Assembly: GCA_051881355.1 (NCBI GenBank)
Contig: JBJEPS010000012.1
Span: 1 to 64,000, forward strand
DNA: 64,000 nucleotides
Origin: Fimenecus sp051881355
GTDB lineage: Bacteria; Bacillota; Clostridia; Oscillospirales; Acutalibacteraceae
Reading direction: 5' to 3'
The notes beneath the pieces were generated by a model, which searched no databases, was not told where the DNA came from, and was given only the letters and a program-made list of their open reading frames with translations. The translations under genes were made by a program, and so were the position numbers. Of the stretch, positions 7,788 to 16,203 are shown piece by piece. Numbering within the stretch: the first letter of the stretch is position 1; the number at the start of each line of letters is the position of its first letter.

Positions 7788-9892
7788 AAGCGAACGACCT
7801 TTCTTGCATGGACAGCAAAATTATCGCACTTGCGGGCAATCCGAATGTCGGGAAAAGCACGGTTTTCAACGCGTTGACGGGTATGCATCAGCATACGGGC
7901 AATTGGGCGGGGAAAACCGTCGGCAATGCGTTCGGCAGTTACCGCTTTGAAGATAAGCTATATACACTTGTAGACCTGCCGGGTACATATTCCCTGTTTG
8001 CGCACTCCAAAGAGGAGGAATGTGCGGGGGAATACATTTCTGCAAACAAAAGTAATGCCGTAGCCGTGGTCTGCGACGCAACCTGTCTTGCAAGAAGTCT
8101 GCATCTGGTTCTGCAAATCGCCGAACGCACGCCGAATGTGCTCGTGTGCGTCAATTTGATGGACGAAGCCAAACGGCACGGCTTGGAAATCGATTTAGAA
8201 GAGCTTTCCCTGCGGCTCTCCCTGCCGGTGGTGGGCTTGAGCGCACGCGCAGGCAAGGGACTTTCAGAATTTCGGACTGCCGCCGCCGAAATCTGCAAAA
8301 CTCCACGGGAAACCCCCTATCAAACAGAATATCCTGCTCCCATAGAAGCGGCGATTCTCCGCTTGGAAAGCGTGCTTGCCGGCTTCGCCGGCGCATTGCC
8401 CATGTCTTTGCACGCGCTCTCTGTACAGCTGCTGCAGGACGAGGCGGGCACAGTACGCCTGTGCCGCACACAATTTGAAACAAACTTATATGAAAACCCG
8501 CAAACCAAGGCAGCGGTCACCCGTATATTCGCAGAGTTACAGGAAAATGGCTTTGACAAAACCCATTTGGAGGACGCCATTGCGGGTAGTATTGACCGTG
8601 CCGCCAAGGAAATCGCCGACGGCGTCGTAACCGAAAGCCGCAAAAAAAGAAAGCGCGTACAAGACGCGCTCGATAAACTGTTTTTAGACCGCAAAACCGG
8701 CATTCCGATTATGCTGCTTTTACTGCTTTTGGTGTTTTGGATTACGATTGTCGGCGCAAACTACCCGTCGGAGGTGCTCTCTGCCCTGCTGTTCCGCCTG
8801 CAAGATTATCTGCTGCTGTTCTGCGACAAAATCGGTGTTTCGCCGTGGCTTCGAGATATGCTGGTGCTTGGCATGTACCGCGTGCTTGCATGGGTAGTGG
8901 CGGTAATGCTGCCGCCGATGGCGATTTTCTTTCCGTTGTTCACTTTACTGGAGGATTTCGGATATCTGCCGCGCGTCGCCTTTCATTTAGACCACCAATT
9001 CCGCAAAGCCAACACTTGCGGTAAACAGGCGCTGACGATGTGTATGGGCTTTGGCTGTAATGCCGTGGGTGTAACAGGCTGTCGAATCATTGATTCTCCG
9101 CGCGAACGGTTAGTGGCGATGCTAACGAACAGTCTGGTCCCTTGCAACGGACGGTTTCCGACGCTGATTTCGATTATCACAATGTTTTTCTTGGGCGCGG
9201 CAAGCGGCTTTACGGCTTCGGCGCTTTCGAGCGTGCTTTTGACCGTAACCATTCTTTTTTCGGTATTTTGTACTTTTACGGTCTCTAAAATTCTAACCAA
9301 AACCGTTCTGCGCGGCGTACCGTCTGCGTTCACGCTGGAGCTGCCGCCCTACCGCCGCCCGCAGGTGTTCAAGGTCATTGTGCGCTCGGTGCTGGACCGC
9401 ACGCTGTTCGTCTTAGGACGCGCGGTATCCGTCGCCGCGCCCGCGGGGGTAATCATTTGGTTGTTTGCCAATTTGCACATCGGAGAAAATACGCTGTTGC
9501 AAATCTGTGCCGATTTTTTAGACCCGTTCGCCCGTCTCCTGGGCTTTGACGGTGTGGTGCTGTTGGCATTTATTTTAGGGTTTCCCGCTAACGAAATCGT
9601 ATTTCCGATTATCATTATGGCATATATGTCCTCGGGCAGTATTTTGGAATTCGACACGCTCGCAGAGCTTCGCACGCTGCTCGTTTCGAACGGCTGGACA
9701 ACTGCCACTGCGATTTCCGTAATGCTGTTCGCACTCTTACACTGGCCATGCGCCACCACACTTTTGACCATAAAAAAAGAAACGAAATCCGTAAAATGGA
9801 CGCTCGTTTCTCTGCTTTTACCGACTGCTATCGGCATTTGTACCTGTATGCTGTTTAACGGACTTGTAAAGCTGATTGCTTTCCTTATGTAA
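7784..9892 (+). CDS. feoB: Ferrous iron transport protein B (FeoB GTPase-permease)
   Basis: Fe(II) uptake across the cytoplasmic membrane. 702 residues. The N-terminal G domain has G1 GNPNVGKST (18-26), G3 DLPGTYSL and G4 NLMD. A helical linker ends with a highly basic stretch before the membrane domain. The C-terminal two thirds hold about ten hydrophobic helices, including the Gate motifs with Cys (CMGFGCNAVGVTGCRI; LVPCNGRFP). The ATG at 7784 overlaps the feoA stop and follows GGAGGTGG. No FeoC gene follows. Complete and normal length. Confidence 0.97.
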   Translation: MKANDLSCMDSKIIALAGNPNVGKSTVFNALTGMHQHTGNWAGKTVGNAFGSYRFEDKLYTLVDLPGTYSLFAHSKEEECAGEYISANKSNAVAVVCDATCLARSLHLVLQIAERTPNVLVCVNLMDEAKRHGLEIDLEELSLRLSLPVVGLSARAGKGLSEFRTAAAEICKTPRETPYQTEYPAPIEAAILRLESVLAGFAGALPMSLHALSVQLLQDEAGTVRLCRTQFETNLYENPQTKAAVTRIFAELQENGFDKTHLEDAIAGSIDRAAKEIADGVVTESRKKRKRVQDALDKLFLDRKTGIPIMLLLLLLVFWITIVGANYPSEVLSALLFRLQDYLLLFCDKIGVSPWLRDMLVLGMYRVLAWVVAVMLPPMAIFFPLFTLLEDFGYLPRVAFHLDHQFRKANTCGKQALTMCMGFGCNAVGVTGCRIIDSPRERLVAMLTNSLVPCNGRFPTLISIITMFFLGAASGFTASALSSVLLTVTILFSVFCTFTVSKILTKTVLRGVPSAFTLELPPYRRPQVFKVIVRSVLDRTLFVLGRAVSVAAPAGVIIWLFANLHIGENTLLQICADFLDPFARLLGFDGVVLLAFILGFPANEIVFPIIIMAYMSSGSILEFDTLAELRTLLVSNGWTTATAISVMLFALLHWPCATTLLTIKKETKSVKWTLVSLLLPTAIGICTCMLFNGLVKLIAFLM

Positions 9893-9918
9893 GGTTGTTT
9901 AGCTTTACAAAAATGATC

Positions 9919-9947
9919 TTGCATTTTTTGCCGAGTTTCTGTATACT
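9919..9947 (+). promoter_or_regulatory. Sigma-A-type promoter for the HAD phosphatase gene
   Basis: TTGCAT, 17 bases, TATACT, 20 bases before the ATG at 9968 with GGAGGA between. Confidence 0.65.
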
Positions 9948-9967
9948 GTTCTGCATAGGAGGACAGT

Positions 9968-10564
9968 ATGGAACTGGATATTTACGATTTTGACAAAACC
10001 GTTGTGCCGTTTGACTCCGGCTCAACTTTCCTGATATTTTGCTTTTTACGCTACCCATATTTGCTCCTTTTGCTGCCGTATTACGCGGTAATGGGGTTCC
10101 TTTTGGGGGTACATCTTATCTCACTTGCACAGTTTAAAAAACATATCTTTCTGTTTGTGCGGTTTATCCCGCTTAAAAAGGCGGTCAAGGCTTTTTGGGA
10201 TAAACATGAAAAAGATGTTTTCCCGTGGTTTTTACCCGAAAACCGCGCACGGTATACCGTGGTTATCAGCGCAAGCCCCGATTTTTTGCTTACGGAAATT
10301 GCAGACCGCTTAAAAATTGATACCCTGTTGTGCACACGCCATAATGCGAAAACCGGCACACTGTTATATGAAAACTGCCGCGGCGAAGAAAAGGTACGGC
10401 GCTTTTATGAGGCGTTTTCTGACAATCCCGATGTGCAATGCGTGTATTCCGACAGTTACCGCCACGACCGCCCGATTTTTTCGTTGGGGAAACGGTGTTT
10501 TCATATTGAAAAAGACGGTACAAGAACGGAATTTACATACAGCGAACAGTACGGCGAGAAATAA
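9968..10564 (+). CDS. HAD-IB family phosphatase
   Basis: 198 residues, cytoplasmic hydrolase of the phosphoserine-phosphatase-like HAD subfamily. Motif I is YDFDKT near residue 8 (nucleophile and acid Asp), motif II VVISASPDF, motif III/IV region VYSDSYRHDRP. A strongly hydrophobic stretch at about 25-45 lies in the cap region and may be a membrane-contacting cap rather than a true transmembrane helix. A paralogue of the same type is at 48335-48934. Substrate cannot be read from sequence. It has its own promoter, an AGGAGG-type ribosome site and its own terminator. Confidence 0.8.
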   Translation: MELDIYDFDKTVVPFDSGSTFLIFCFLRYPYLLLLLPYYAVMGFLLGVHLISLAQFKKHIFLFVRFIPLKKAVKAFWDKHEKDVFPWFLPENRARYTVVISASPDFLLTEIADRLKIDTLLCTRHNAKTGTLLYENCRGEEKVRRFYEAFSDNPDVQCVYSDSYRHDRPIFSLGKRCFHIEKDGTRTEFTYSEQYGEK

Positions 10565-10584
10565 AAAAGAATACAAAAGAAACT

Positions 10585-10625
10585 CACCCCACGAAAGGAA
10601 CAGATTCTTTCGCGGGGTGTTGATT
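10585..10625 (+). terminator. Terminator after the HAD phosphatase gene
   Basis: CACCCC-a-CGAAAG / CTTTCG-c-GGGGTG stem, 9-base loop, then TTGATTTT. Confidence 0.75.
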
Positions 10626-10647
10626 TTAATGTAGAATAAATTTTATT

Positions 10648-10757
10648 TGTCATTCCGAACGAAGTGAAGAATCTCAAAAAGAAAGTGCAATAAAAAGAGA
10701 TTCTTCGCCTAACGGCTCAGAATGACAATCGGGCGGGCATGGAAACCCGCCCCTACG
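10648..10757. repeat. Composite intergenic palindromic repeat (modules A and B)
   Basis: Module A (10648-10728) has inverted arms: GTCATTCCGAACGAAGTGAA facing TTCTTCGCC..GGCTCAGAATGAC. Module B (10731-10757) is GGGCGGGC..AAACCCGCCC plus CTACGG. The same modules recur at 20979, 22815, 42093, 44772 and (half copy) 58792. No coding potential seen. Confidence 0.75.
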
Positions 10758-10800
10758 GTTGGATATACAAATTAAAATTTTCCATTCGAGAGGATAGGAA

Positions 10801-10847
10801 AAAGAACCGCACAAAGTAAACCGACGAGTTGCGCCGCGTCACACGCG
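10801..10847 (-). repeat. Short element at the htpG 3' end, related to one behind glmS
   Basis: Directly follows the htpG stop. About 36 of 45 aligned bases match 17791-17836, which directly follows the glmS stop in the same orientation. Shared blocks are AAGAAC, GCACAAAG, ACGA, TTGC and ACACGC (plus-strand reading). Confidence 0.5.
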
Positions 10848-10848
10848 G

Positions 10849-12741
10849 TTACTGCATCAGCGCGCAAACGGCGTTGGAAAATGCCACCGGATCCTCCACG
10901 GACAAGCCCTCAATTAAGCGTGCTTGGTTGTAAAGCAAATCGGCATACTGCTTGACCTTGTCGGTGTCGCCCGTAGCAAAAGCTTTCGACAAAGCATCAA
11001 ACACGGGGTGTTCGCCGTTAATTTCCAATACTTTTTCCGCTTTCGGGGCATTGTCGGCATTGGGCATGCTGTCCAGCACCTTTTCCATTTCAATAGATAC
11101 CGCCCCTTTACTTGACAGGCAAACGGGGTGCGACTTCAATTTCGAGGACAGTACCACCGCGCTGACCTTGCCGTCAAGCGCTTCACCCATACAGGCGAAC
11201 AAATCCTTGTTCTGCTCGGCTTTTTCCTCGATTTCTTTCTTTTCCTCCTCGGTTTCCAGCCCCAAATCATCACCGGAAATCGAACGGAATTCTTTTTCCG
11301 CGTAGCTGTGCAAAATCTGCATTAAGAATTCGTCCACATCGTCCGTCAGGCACAGCAAATCATAGCCCTTGTCGAGCACGGTTTCCGCCTGCGGCAAATG
11401 CGCGAGTTTTTCGGCACTTTCACCTGCCGCATAATAAATATATTTCTGCTCCTCAGGCATTGCGTCGCGGTATTCTTTTAAGGTGCAAAGCTTCGAGTCG
11501 GACGCGCGTGTGAACAGCAACAGATTTTCAAGCAAATCGCGTTCACCGCCAAAGGAACTATAAAGGGAATATTTTAATTGCAAGCCAAACGACTTCCAGA
11601 ACTTCTCATACGCGTCGCGGTCGCTTTGCAGCATATCCTCCAGTTCTTTTTTGATTTTCTTTTCGAGCGCACGGGCAATGATTTTGAGTTGTCTGTCCTG
11701 TTGAAGCATTTCGCGCGAGATATTCAAGGACAAATCCTCAGAGTCCACCACGCCTTTGACAAAGCTGAAGCAGTCCGGCAGCAAATCGGCACACTTGTCC
11801 ATAATTTTCACGCCGCTGCAATAGAGTGCTAAGCCCTTTTCAAAGTTTTTGGAGTAGTAGTTGTAGTCCGCCTTCTCAGGGATATACAACAGCGCCTGAT
11901 AGCAGGAAGTTCCCTCCGCTTTTTGGTGAATCACACGCAAAGGCTTGTCATAGGAAAAGAACTTTTCATTATAGAATTTGTTGTATTCTTCTTCGGTGAT
12001 GTCGCTTTTGTTCTTCTTCCAAAGCGGCACCATACTGTTGACGGTTTCGTGCTCGGTGTAGGTTTCGTATTCGCCGTCCTCACTCCCCTCTTTCGGGCGG
12101 GAGTGCTCCATATCCATTTGAATCGGGAAACGAATATAGTCGGAATATTTTTTCACGAGAGCAGAAATTGTGTAGGTTTCCAAATATTTGTCATAATCCG
12201 CTTCTTCGGTGCTGGGTTTCAAATGCAAGGTAATATCCGTACCCACCGTCGCCTTTTCAGCAGGGGCAACGGTATAGCCGTCTAAGCCGTTGGACGCCCA
12301 GCAGAACGCCGTATCCGTACCGTAGGCTTTACTTACAACCTCTACGCGGTCAGCAACCATAAACGCAGCATAAAAGCCCACGCCGAACTGCCCGATGATA
12401 TCCACATCGTGCCCGTCGGTTTCATTTTCTTTGGAGAATTGCAACGAACCGCTTTTGGCAATCGTGCCGAGGTTTTTGTCAAGTTCCTCTTCGGTCATAC
12501 CGATGCCGTTGTCGGAAATTTTCAACAGGCGGTTTTCCTTATCAATCGAAATATCAATTTTAAAATCTTCGCGCGAAAGCCCGACGCGCTCATCGGTCAG
12601 CGATTTAAAATACAGCTTGTCAATCGCGTCGCTCGCGTTGGAAATCAACTCTCGCAGGAATATTTCCTGATTGGTGTAAATTGAATTGATCATCAAATCC
12701 AGCATACGCTTGGATTCGGTTTTAAACTGCTTTTTTGCCAT
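10849..12741 (-). CDS. htpG: Molecular chaperone HtpG (Hsp90)
   Basis: Cytoplasmic ATP-dependent chaperone, 630 residues. The GHKL ATPase domain shows LISNASDAIDKL near residue 37, ISDNGIGMTEEEL, IAKSGS and IGQFGVGFYAAFMVA. The middle domain carries the catalytic-loop region LNISREMLQQD. The C-terminal dimerisation domain follows. Start ATG follows CGGAGG. The gene is single, preceded by a strong promoter whose start site is covered by a CIRCE operator, so HrcA repression is expected. In B. subtilis htpG is not under HrcA, so this control differs from that model. Confidence 0.98.
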   Translation of the reverse strand: MAKKQFKTESKRMLDLMINSIYTNQEIFLRELISNASDAIDKLYFKSLTDERVGLSREDFKIDISIDKENRLLKISDNGIGMTEEELDKNLGTIAKSGSLQFSKENETDGHDVDIIGQFGVGFYAAFMVADRVEVVSKAYGTDTAFCWASNGLDGYTVAPAEKATVGTDITLHLKPSTEEADYDKYLETYTISALVKKYSDYIRFPIQMDMEHSRPKEGSEDGEYETYTEHETVNSMVPLWKKNKSDITEEEYNKFYNEKFFSYDKPLRVIHQKAEGTSCYQALLYIPEKADYNYYSKNFEKGLALYCSGVKIMDKCADLLPDCFSFVKGVVDSEDLSLNISREMLQQDRQLKIIARALEKKIKKELEDMLQSDRDAYEKFWKSFGLQLKYSLYSSFGGERDLLENLLLFTRASDSKLCTLKEYRDAMPEEQKYIYYAAGESAEKLAHLPQAETVLDKGYDLLCLTDDVDEFLMQILHSYAEKEFRSISGDDLGLETEEEKKEIEEKAEQNKDLFACMGEALDGKVSAVVLSSKLKSHPVCLSSKGAVSIEMEKVLDSMPNADNAPKAEKVLEINGEHPVFDALSKAFATGDTDKVKQYADLLYNQARLIEGLSVEDPVAFSNAVCALMQ

Positions 12742-12761
12742 TTTTGTACGCCTCCGTTATT

Positions 12762-12788
12762 TTAGCACTCTCGACTTTTGAGTGCTAA
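12762..12788 (-). promoter_or_regulatory. CIRCE operator (HrcA binding site) of htpG
   Basis: TTAGCACTC, nine bases, GAGTGCTAA: a perfect match to the CIRCE consensus, starting 5 bases downstream of the -10 box. Confidence 0.95.
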
Positions 12789-12793
12789 AATTA

Positions 12794-12822
12794 ACTATAC
12801 ACCTGTTTTTTCCATTTTGCAA
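12794..12822 (-). promoter_or_regulatory. Promoter of htpG
   Basis: TTGCAA, 17 bases, TATAGT on the minus strand, abutting the CIRCE operator. Confidence 0.8.
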
Positions 12823-12912
12823 GCGGACACGCAGAAAAAGTTTTGAACGATTTGTAAACATTCGGGGATAATCGGCATTTTGGCGCGTGCATGTACATTT
12901 TGGCATTCCTTT

Positions 12913-13012
12913 ACGGAACGGTCAAGACCGTTCCCTACGCACGAAATATATTTTGCAGAGGCGCTTTGTGAAGCGCCCCTGCAACGGGTCGTCGAGACAC
13001 CGACCCCTGCGC
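12913..13012. repeat. Composite intergenic palindromic repeat (module C and two further palindromes)
   Basis: GGAACGGTC-aa-GACCGTTCC followed by CTACGC (module C), then GCGCTT-tgtg-AAGCGC with flanking GAGG and CCCC, then GGGTCG..CGACCC. No gene is seen between htpG and the CD1247-type gene. Confidence 0.7.
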
Positions 13013-13022
13013 GCTTTTTTTA

Positions 13023-13064
13023 CAAAAAATCCCCGCAGATTTTCTTTTCAGAAAATCTGCGGGG
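13023..13064 (-). terminator. Terminator of the efp-CD1247-type gene run
   Basis: Perfect 14-base stem CCCCGCAGATTTTC / GAAAATCTGCGGGG with a 6-base loop; T-run on the minus-strand side. Confidence 0.9.
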
Positions 13065-13089
13065 CAAGTGTTTTTCTTTTGAATGTCGC

Positions 13090-13506
13090 TTATTCGTCGT
13101 CTTCGTCTTCGTCACAGCAACCGCAGTCACAGCCGTCCAACTCAAACTCTAATTTTTCGCCGCAAGCGGGGCATTCCGCAAAGCCTGCATCGATATCCTC
13201 GCCGTCAAAATAGACGGTTTCGCCGCAAGCGGGGCAATCGACTTCATAAACATCGTCGTCCTCACAGCAGCAATCGTCATCGAAGTCCTCGTAAACGAAC
13301 TGCTCCAAGTCATCGAGATCCTCGTCCACAGCGTCGACCTGCTCGGTAAGCAGTGCCAACTCATCTTCCAAATCGGAAACGGTCAGTGTCAAATCATCAA
13401 TCACATCGAGCATTGCTTTGAACAGTTTGGTGGTATCCTTGTCATCGTCGAGGTCCAAGCCCTCAAACAAGCCGCGCAGATATGCAGCCTTTTCGGTAAC
13501 GGTCAT
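13090..13506 (-). CDS. CD1247-type acidic protein with two zinc-ribbon motifs
   Basis: 138 residues, extremely acidic. The N-terminal helix pair (EKAAYLRGLFEGLDLDDDKD..LFKAMLDVIDDL) and coiled coil (about 45-70, with VDAVDEDLDDLEQFVYED) match clostridial proteins with a CD1247 N-terminal domain. Two CPxCG knuckles follow: CPACGETVYF (residue 90 region) and CPACGEKLEF, probably one zinc ribbon. The tail is Cys/Asp/Glu-rich (CDCGCCDEDEDDE). Function is unknown for the family. Downstream of efp with a 24-base gap and a GGAGG site, so co-transcribed with efp. Confidence 0.8.
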   Translation of the reverse strand: MTVTEKAAYLRGLFEGLDLDDDKDTTKLFKAMLDVIDDLTLTVSDLEDELALLTEQVDAVDEDLDDLEQFVYEDFDDDCCCEDDDVYEVDCPACGETVYFDGEDIDAGFAECPACGEKLEFELDGCDCGCCDEDEDDE

Positions 13507-13530
13507 TTTCGTTTCCTCCTAAAGTATAAT

Positions 13531-14088
13531 TTACGCACGGGACATATATTCACCGGTTCTGGTGTCCACGTTAATCATTTCACCCTCGTCAATGAACAGC
13601 GGCACTTTGATTTCCGCGCCGGTTTCGAGCGTAGCGGGTTTGGTGGCGTTGGTCGCGGTATCGCCTTTAAAGCCGGGGTCGGTTTTGGTCACCTGTAAGG
13701 TCACGAAGGTCGGGGGCTCCACGCCGAAAACCTTGCCTTTGTAAGAAAGCACCTTGCAGGTCATATTCTCTTTGACAAACTTAAAGTTGTCAGAAAGGTC
13801 GCTTTCGTTAATCGGCACAAGCTCGTAAGATTCGGGGTCCATGAAATAATAGAGTTCCCCGTCGTTGTAGGAATATTCCATATCCTTTCTCTCAATGAAC
13901 GCGGTGGGGAATTTTGCAGTCGGGTTATAGCTTTTTTCCACCACAGCACCTGTAATGACATTTTTTGTCTTGGTGCGGACAAAAGCAGCGCCTTTGCCGG
14001 GTTTTACATGCTGAAATTCAACAACCTGCAGAACCTGACCTTCCTCTTCAAATGTGACGCCGTTTCTGAAATCACCTGCTGTAATCAT
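13531..14088 (-). CDS. efp: Elongation factor P
   Basis: Relieves ribosome stalling at polyproline stretches. 185 residues with three beta-barrel domains. The conserved loop HVKPGKGAAF places the modifiable Lys at about residue 32. The C-terminal OB domain ends with the usual G..I.VDTRTGEY. The ATG follows CGGAGG. It sits in the order yqeG, Xaa-Pro peptidase, efp, CD1247-type protein on the minus strand, a grouping familiar from Firmicutes. No modification enzyme is in the window. Confidence 0.98.
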   Translation of the reverse strand: MITAGDFRNGVTFEEEGQVLQVVEFQHVKPGKGAAFVRTKTKNVITGAVVEKSYNPTAKFPTAFIERKDMEYSYNDGELYYFMDPESYELVPINESDLSDNFKFVKENMTCKVLSYKGKVFGVEPPTFVTLQVTKTDPGFKGDTATNATKPATLETGAEIKVPLFIDEGEMINVDTRTGEYMSRA

Positions 14089-14188
14089 GATTTTTATCCT
14101 CCGTTTTTAAGCCCGCGGCAAAAAATGCAGACAGGCACAATGTATTGTCTCTATTTTATATGATTGCTATACATTTTTCAAGCCTTTT

Positions 14189-15259
14189 TTAAAGAATTAT
14201 CAGTTCTTTCGGCGCGGCGGTTAAATTTTCACACCCGTTTTCGGTAATCTGCGCCATATCTTCAATGCGCACGCCGAATTCCCCGGGCAGATAAATGCCC
14301 GGCTCGTCTGTCACCACATTGCCGACGGTTAAAATGCTGTCAGCACGCGGCGCAAGCGAGGGGTATTCGTGGATTTCCACGCCGGCGCCGTGCCCGGTGG
14401 AATGGGTAAAATACGCGCCGTAGCCCGCATCTGTAATCACATCACGCGCGATTTTGTCCGCTGCCGCACAGGAAAGCCCGGGGCAAAGCGCGTCCAGCAC
14501 CGCTTGTTGTGCGCGCAAAACGGTTGCATAGACTTCTTTTTGTTTTTGCGTAACAGAACCGACCGCCACGGTGCGCGTCATATCGCTGTGATAACCGCCG
14601 ACCACTGCACCGAAATCCATTGTGACAAAATCACCCGTCCGAATGACATTTTCGCCCGGCACGCCGTGCGGCATTGAGGTTTTTGCGCCGCTAATCGCAA
14701 TGGTTTCAAACGAAAGCGCCTCGGCGCCGTGGGACAGCATATAGTAATCCAGCGCCAGCGAGACCTCTCGCTCCGTTTTGCCGGGCTTGATAAAGGTACA
14801 AATATAGGAGAAAGCGTCCTCGGCAATTTTCTGTGCCGCCTTGATTTTTTCGACCTCAAACGGTTGTTTCACCGCACGCAAAGCACAGATAATACTGTCG
14901 AGCGTGCTGTCGGCAAGCAGTGCCATCGGTTCCAGTGCCGCGGCATATTTTTGATATTGCGAAAGCGTCATTCTGCTCGCTTCCACCGCCACACGCGACA
15001 CATGCATTTCGGCGAATAACTCGAAAATCTGCGTTGTCGCTGTACCCATCAGCACAACCTCGCAGTTTTGAATGGTTTTTTGCGCCGCCTCAATATACCG
15101 CCCGTCCGTGATGAACACTGCGCGGTCTGCGCACACAAGCAAAAAACCGTCGCTGGATTGAAAGCCCGTAAAATAAAAGCGGTTTTCAGGCGACACAATC
15201 AGTGCACCGTCAAACTCCGCCGTTTCGCGGATTGCATTTTGTAATCGGTTAATCATCAT
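14189..15259 (-). CDS. pepP: Xaa-Pro aminopeptidase (M24 family)
   Basis: Cytoplasmic metallopeptidase of the aminopeptidase P / prolidase type. The N-terminal creatinase-like domain occupies about 1-125. The catalytic pita-bread domain has the dinuclear metal ligands in TMDFGAVVGGYHSDMTRT (two Asp), HSTGHGAGVEIHEYP (His), DEPGIYLPG (Glu) and RIEDMAQ (Glu). About 356 residues. The start is uncertain: paired ATGs at 15259 and 15256 overlap the yqeG stop by about 10 bases, without a strong ribosome site, which suggests coupled translation. The pairing with efp is common in Firmicutes. Confidence 0.9.
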   Translation of the reverse strand: MMINRLQNAIRETAEFDGALIVSPENRFYFTGFQSSDGFLLVCADRAVFITDGRYIEAAQKTIQNCEVVLMGTATTQIFELFAEMHVSRVAVEASRMTLSQYQKYAAALEPMALLADSTLDSIICALRAVKQPFEVEKIKAAQKIAEDAFSYICTFIKPGKTEREVSLALDYYMLSHGAEALSFETIAISGAKTSMPHGVPGENVIRTGDFVTMDFGAVVGGYHSDMTRTVAVGSVTQKQKEVYATVLRAQQAVLDALCPGLSCAAADKIARDVITDAGYGAYFTHSTGHGAGVEIHEYPSLAPRADSILTVGNVVTDEPGIYLPGEFGVRIEDMAQITENGCENLTAAPKELIIL

Positions 15260-15782
15260 AAACACCATACCCGTGTAATTTTTCAAACTCTGCCAAAATC
15301 GGCTGTTCGCGTTTTTCTTTCCATGCATAATAACGCGGATATAAGCTTTTCATCGGAATGGGGTCAATGCGCACCGCAATTGCGCCGCAACGGTTTGCCG
15401 CCTTGATGTCGGAAAACAGCTGGTCGCCGAGCATGGCAAGCTCCGTAATCTCCACCCCCATACGCTTCGCCGCGCGCAAAAGTCCGCCCGCAAACGGTTT
15501 CATCGACAGGGAAACATAAGGAAGATTGAATTTTTTTGCAATCGGCGCTACGCGCAAAATTGTGCCATTGGAAATAAGCATGATTGGAAAGCCTGCATTT
15601 TGAATACCGTCAATCCATTCCTTTGCGCCGTCGATAAATTTCATTGTACCGTCGGGTGCCAAGGTATTGTCAATATCTAAACCCACGGCTTTCGCACCCA
15701 TTTTTTGTAAATCCGCCGGGGTAATGTCGAGCACGCTTTGAAAGCGATAACGCGGCATCAGTAAATCGTTCTTTTTCATCAT
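15249..15782 (-). CDS. yqeG: YqeG-family HAD IIIA-type phosphatase
   Basis: 177 residues. The HAD motif I is GLDIDNTLAPDGT near residue 35, motif II MLISNGT, motif III Lys in LSMKPFAGG, motif IV AMLGDQLFSDIKAANR. This exact layout is typical of the YqeG family, whose B. subtilis member lies in a ribosome- and stress-linked cluster. The N-terminus RYRFQSVLDITPADL is also characteristic. Its ATG has only a weak ribosome site, and the rpsU terminator lies 21 bases upstream, so expression may depend on partial readthrough. Confidence 0.9.
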   Translation of the reverse strand: MMKKNDLLMPRYRFQSVLDITPADLQKMGAKAVGLDIDNTLAPDGTMKFIDGAKEWIDGIQNAGFPIMLISNGTILRVAPIAKKFNLPYVSLSMKPFAGGLLRAAKRMGVEITELAMLGDQLFSDIKAANRCGAIAVRIDPIPMKSLYPRYYAWKEKREQPILAEFEKLHGYGVYDD

Positions 15783-15789
15783 TCATCAC

Positions 15790-15820
15790 AAAAAAAGAAA
15801 AAGCGGGCACATTTGCCCGC
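15790..15820 (-). terminator. Terminator after rpsU
   Basis: GCGGGCA-aatg-TGCCCGC stem on the minus strand followed by TTTTTCTTTTTTT. Confidence 0.85.
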
Positions 15821-15826
15821 CTGTTC

Positions 15827-16003
15827 TTACTTATACTTTCTTTTACGAGCTGCTTCTGATTTTTTCTTTCTTTTTACAGAAGGCTTTTCGTAATGCTCTC
15901 TTTTACGAACTTCTTGAATCACGCCGTCACGAGAGGTTTGTCTTTTAAAGCGGCGAAGTGCGCTTTCCAAAGACTCATTGTCCTTGACCTTTACCTGGCT
16001 CAT
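15827..16003 (-). CDS. rpsU: 30S ribosomal protein S21
   Basis: 58 residues, beginning MSQVKVKDNESLESALRRFK and ending in a very basic helix (VKRKKKSEAARKRKYK). The core RRFKRQTSRDGVIQEVRKRE is the S21 signature. The ATG follows GGGAGGG. A consensus promoter lies 37 bases upstream and a terminator immediately downstream, so rpsU forms its own unit, with yqeG after it. Confidence 0.97.
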   Translation of the reverse strand: MSQVKVKDNESLESALRRFKRQTSRDGVIQEVRKREHYEKPSVKRKKKSEAARKRKYK

Positions 16004-16040
16004 CTTATTCCCTCCCTTTCACTTTTCCAGATACTTTGTC

Positions 16041-16069
16041 ATTATACAACAAGCGAAAATTTCTGTCAA
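16041..16069 (-). promoter_or_regulatory. Consensus promoter of rpsU
   Basis: TTGACA, 17 bases, TATAAT on the minus strand: a perfect sigma-A match. Confidence 0.9.
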
Positions 16070-16169
16070 GCAAAATCATTGTATTGTTCATTTTTTTCTT
16101 AAAATCCGTTGCAAAAAAACACGAATCACGCCGAAATGTTAACAATTTATTCATAAATTCGTGCTCGGA

Positions 16170-16197
16170 TTGCAATAATCCGCTGTTATGATATAGA
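16170..16197 (+). promoter_or_regulatory. Promoter of the orphan structured RNA
   Basis: TTGCAA, 16 bases, TATAGA on the plus strand; the expected start is close to 16204, where the first hairpin begins. Confidence 0.55.
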
Positions 16198-16203
16198 CAC
16201 AAC

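Noticed and set aside
10648..10757. CRISPR repeats
   Set aside because: Units are palindromic, not directly repeated with unique spacers, and no cas gene is present.
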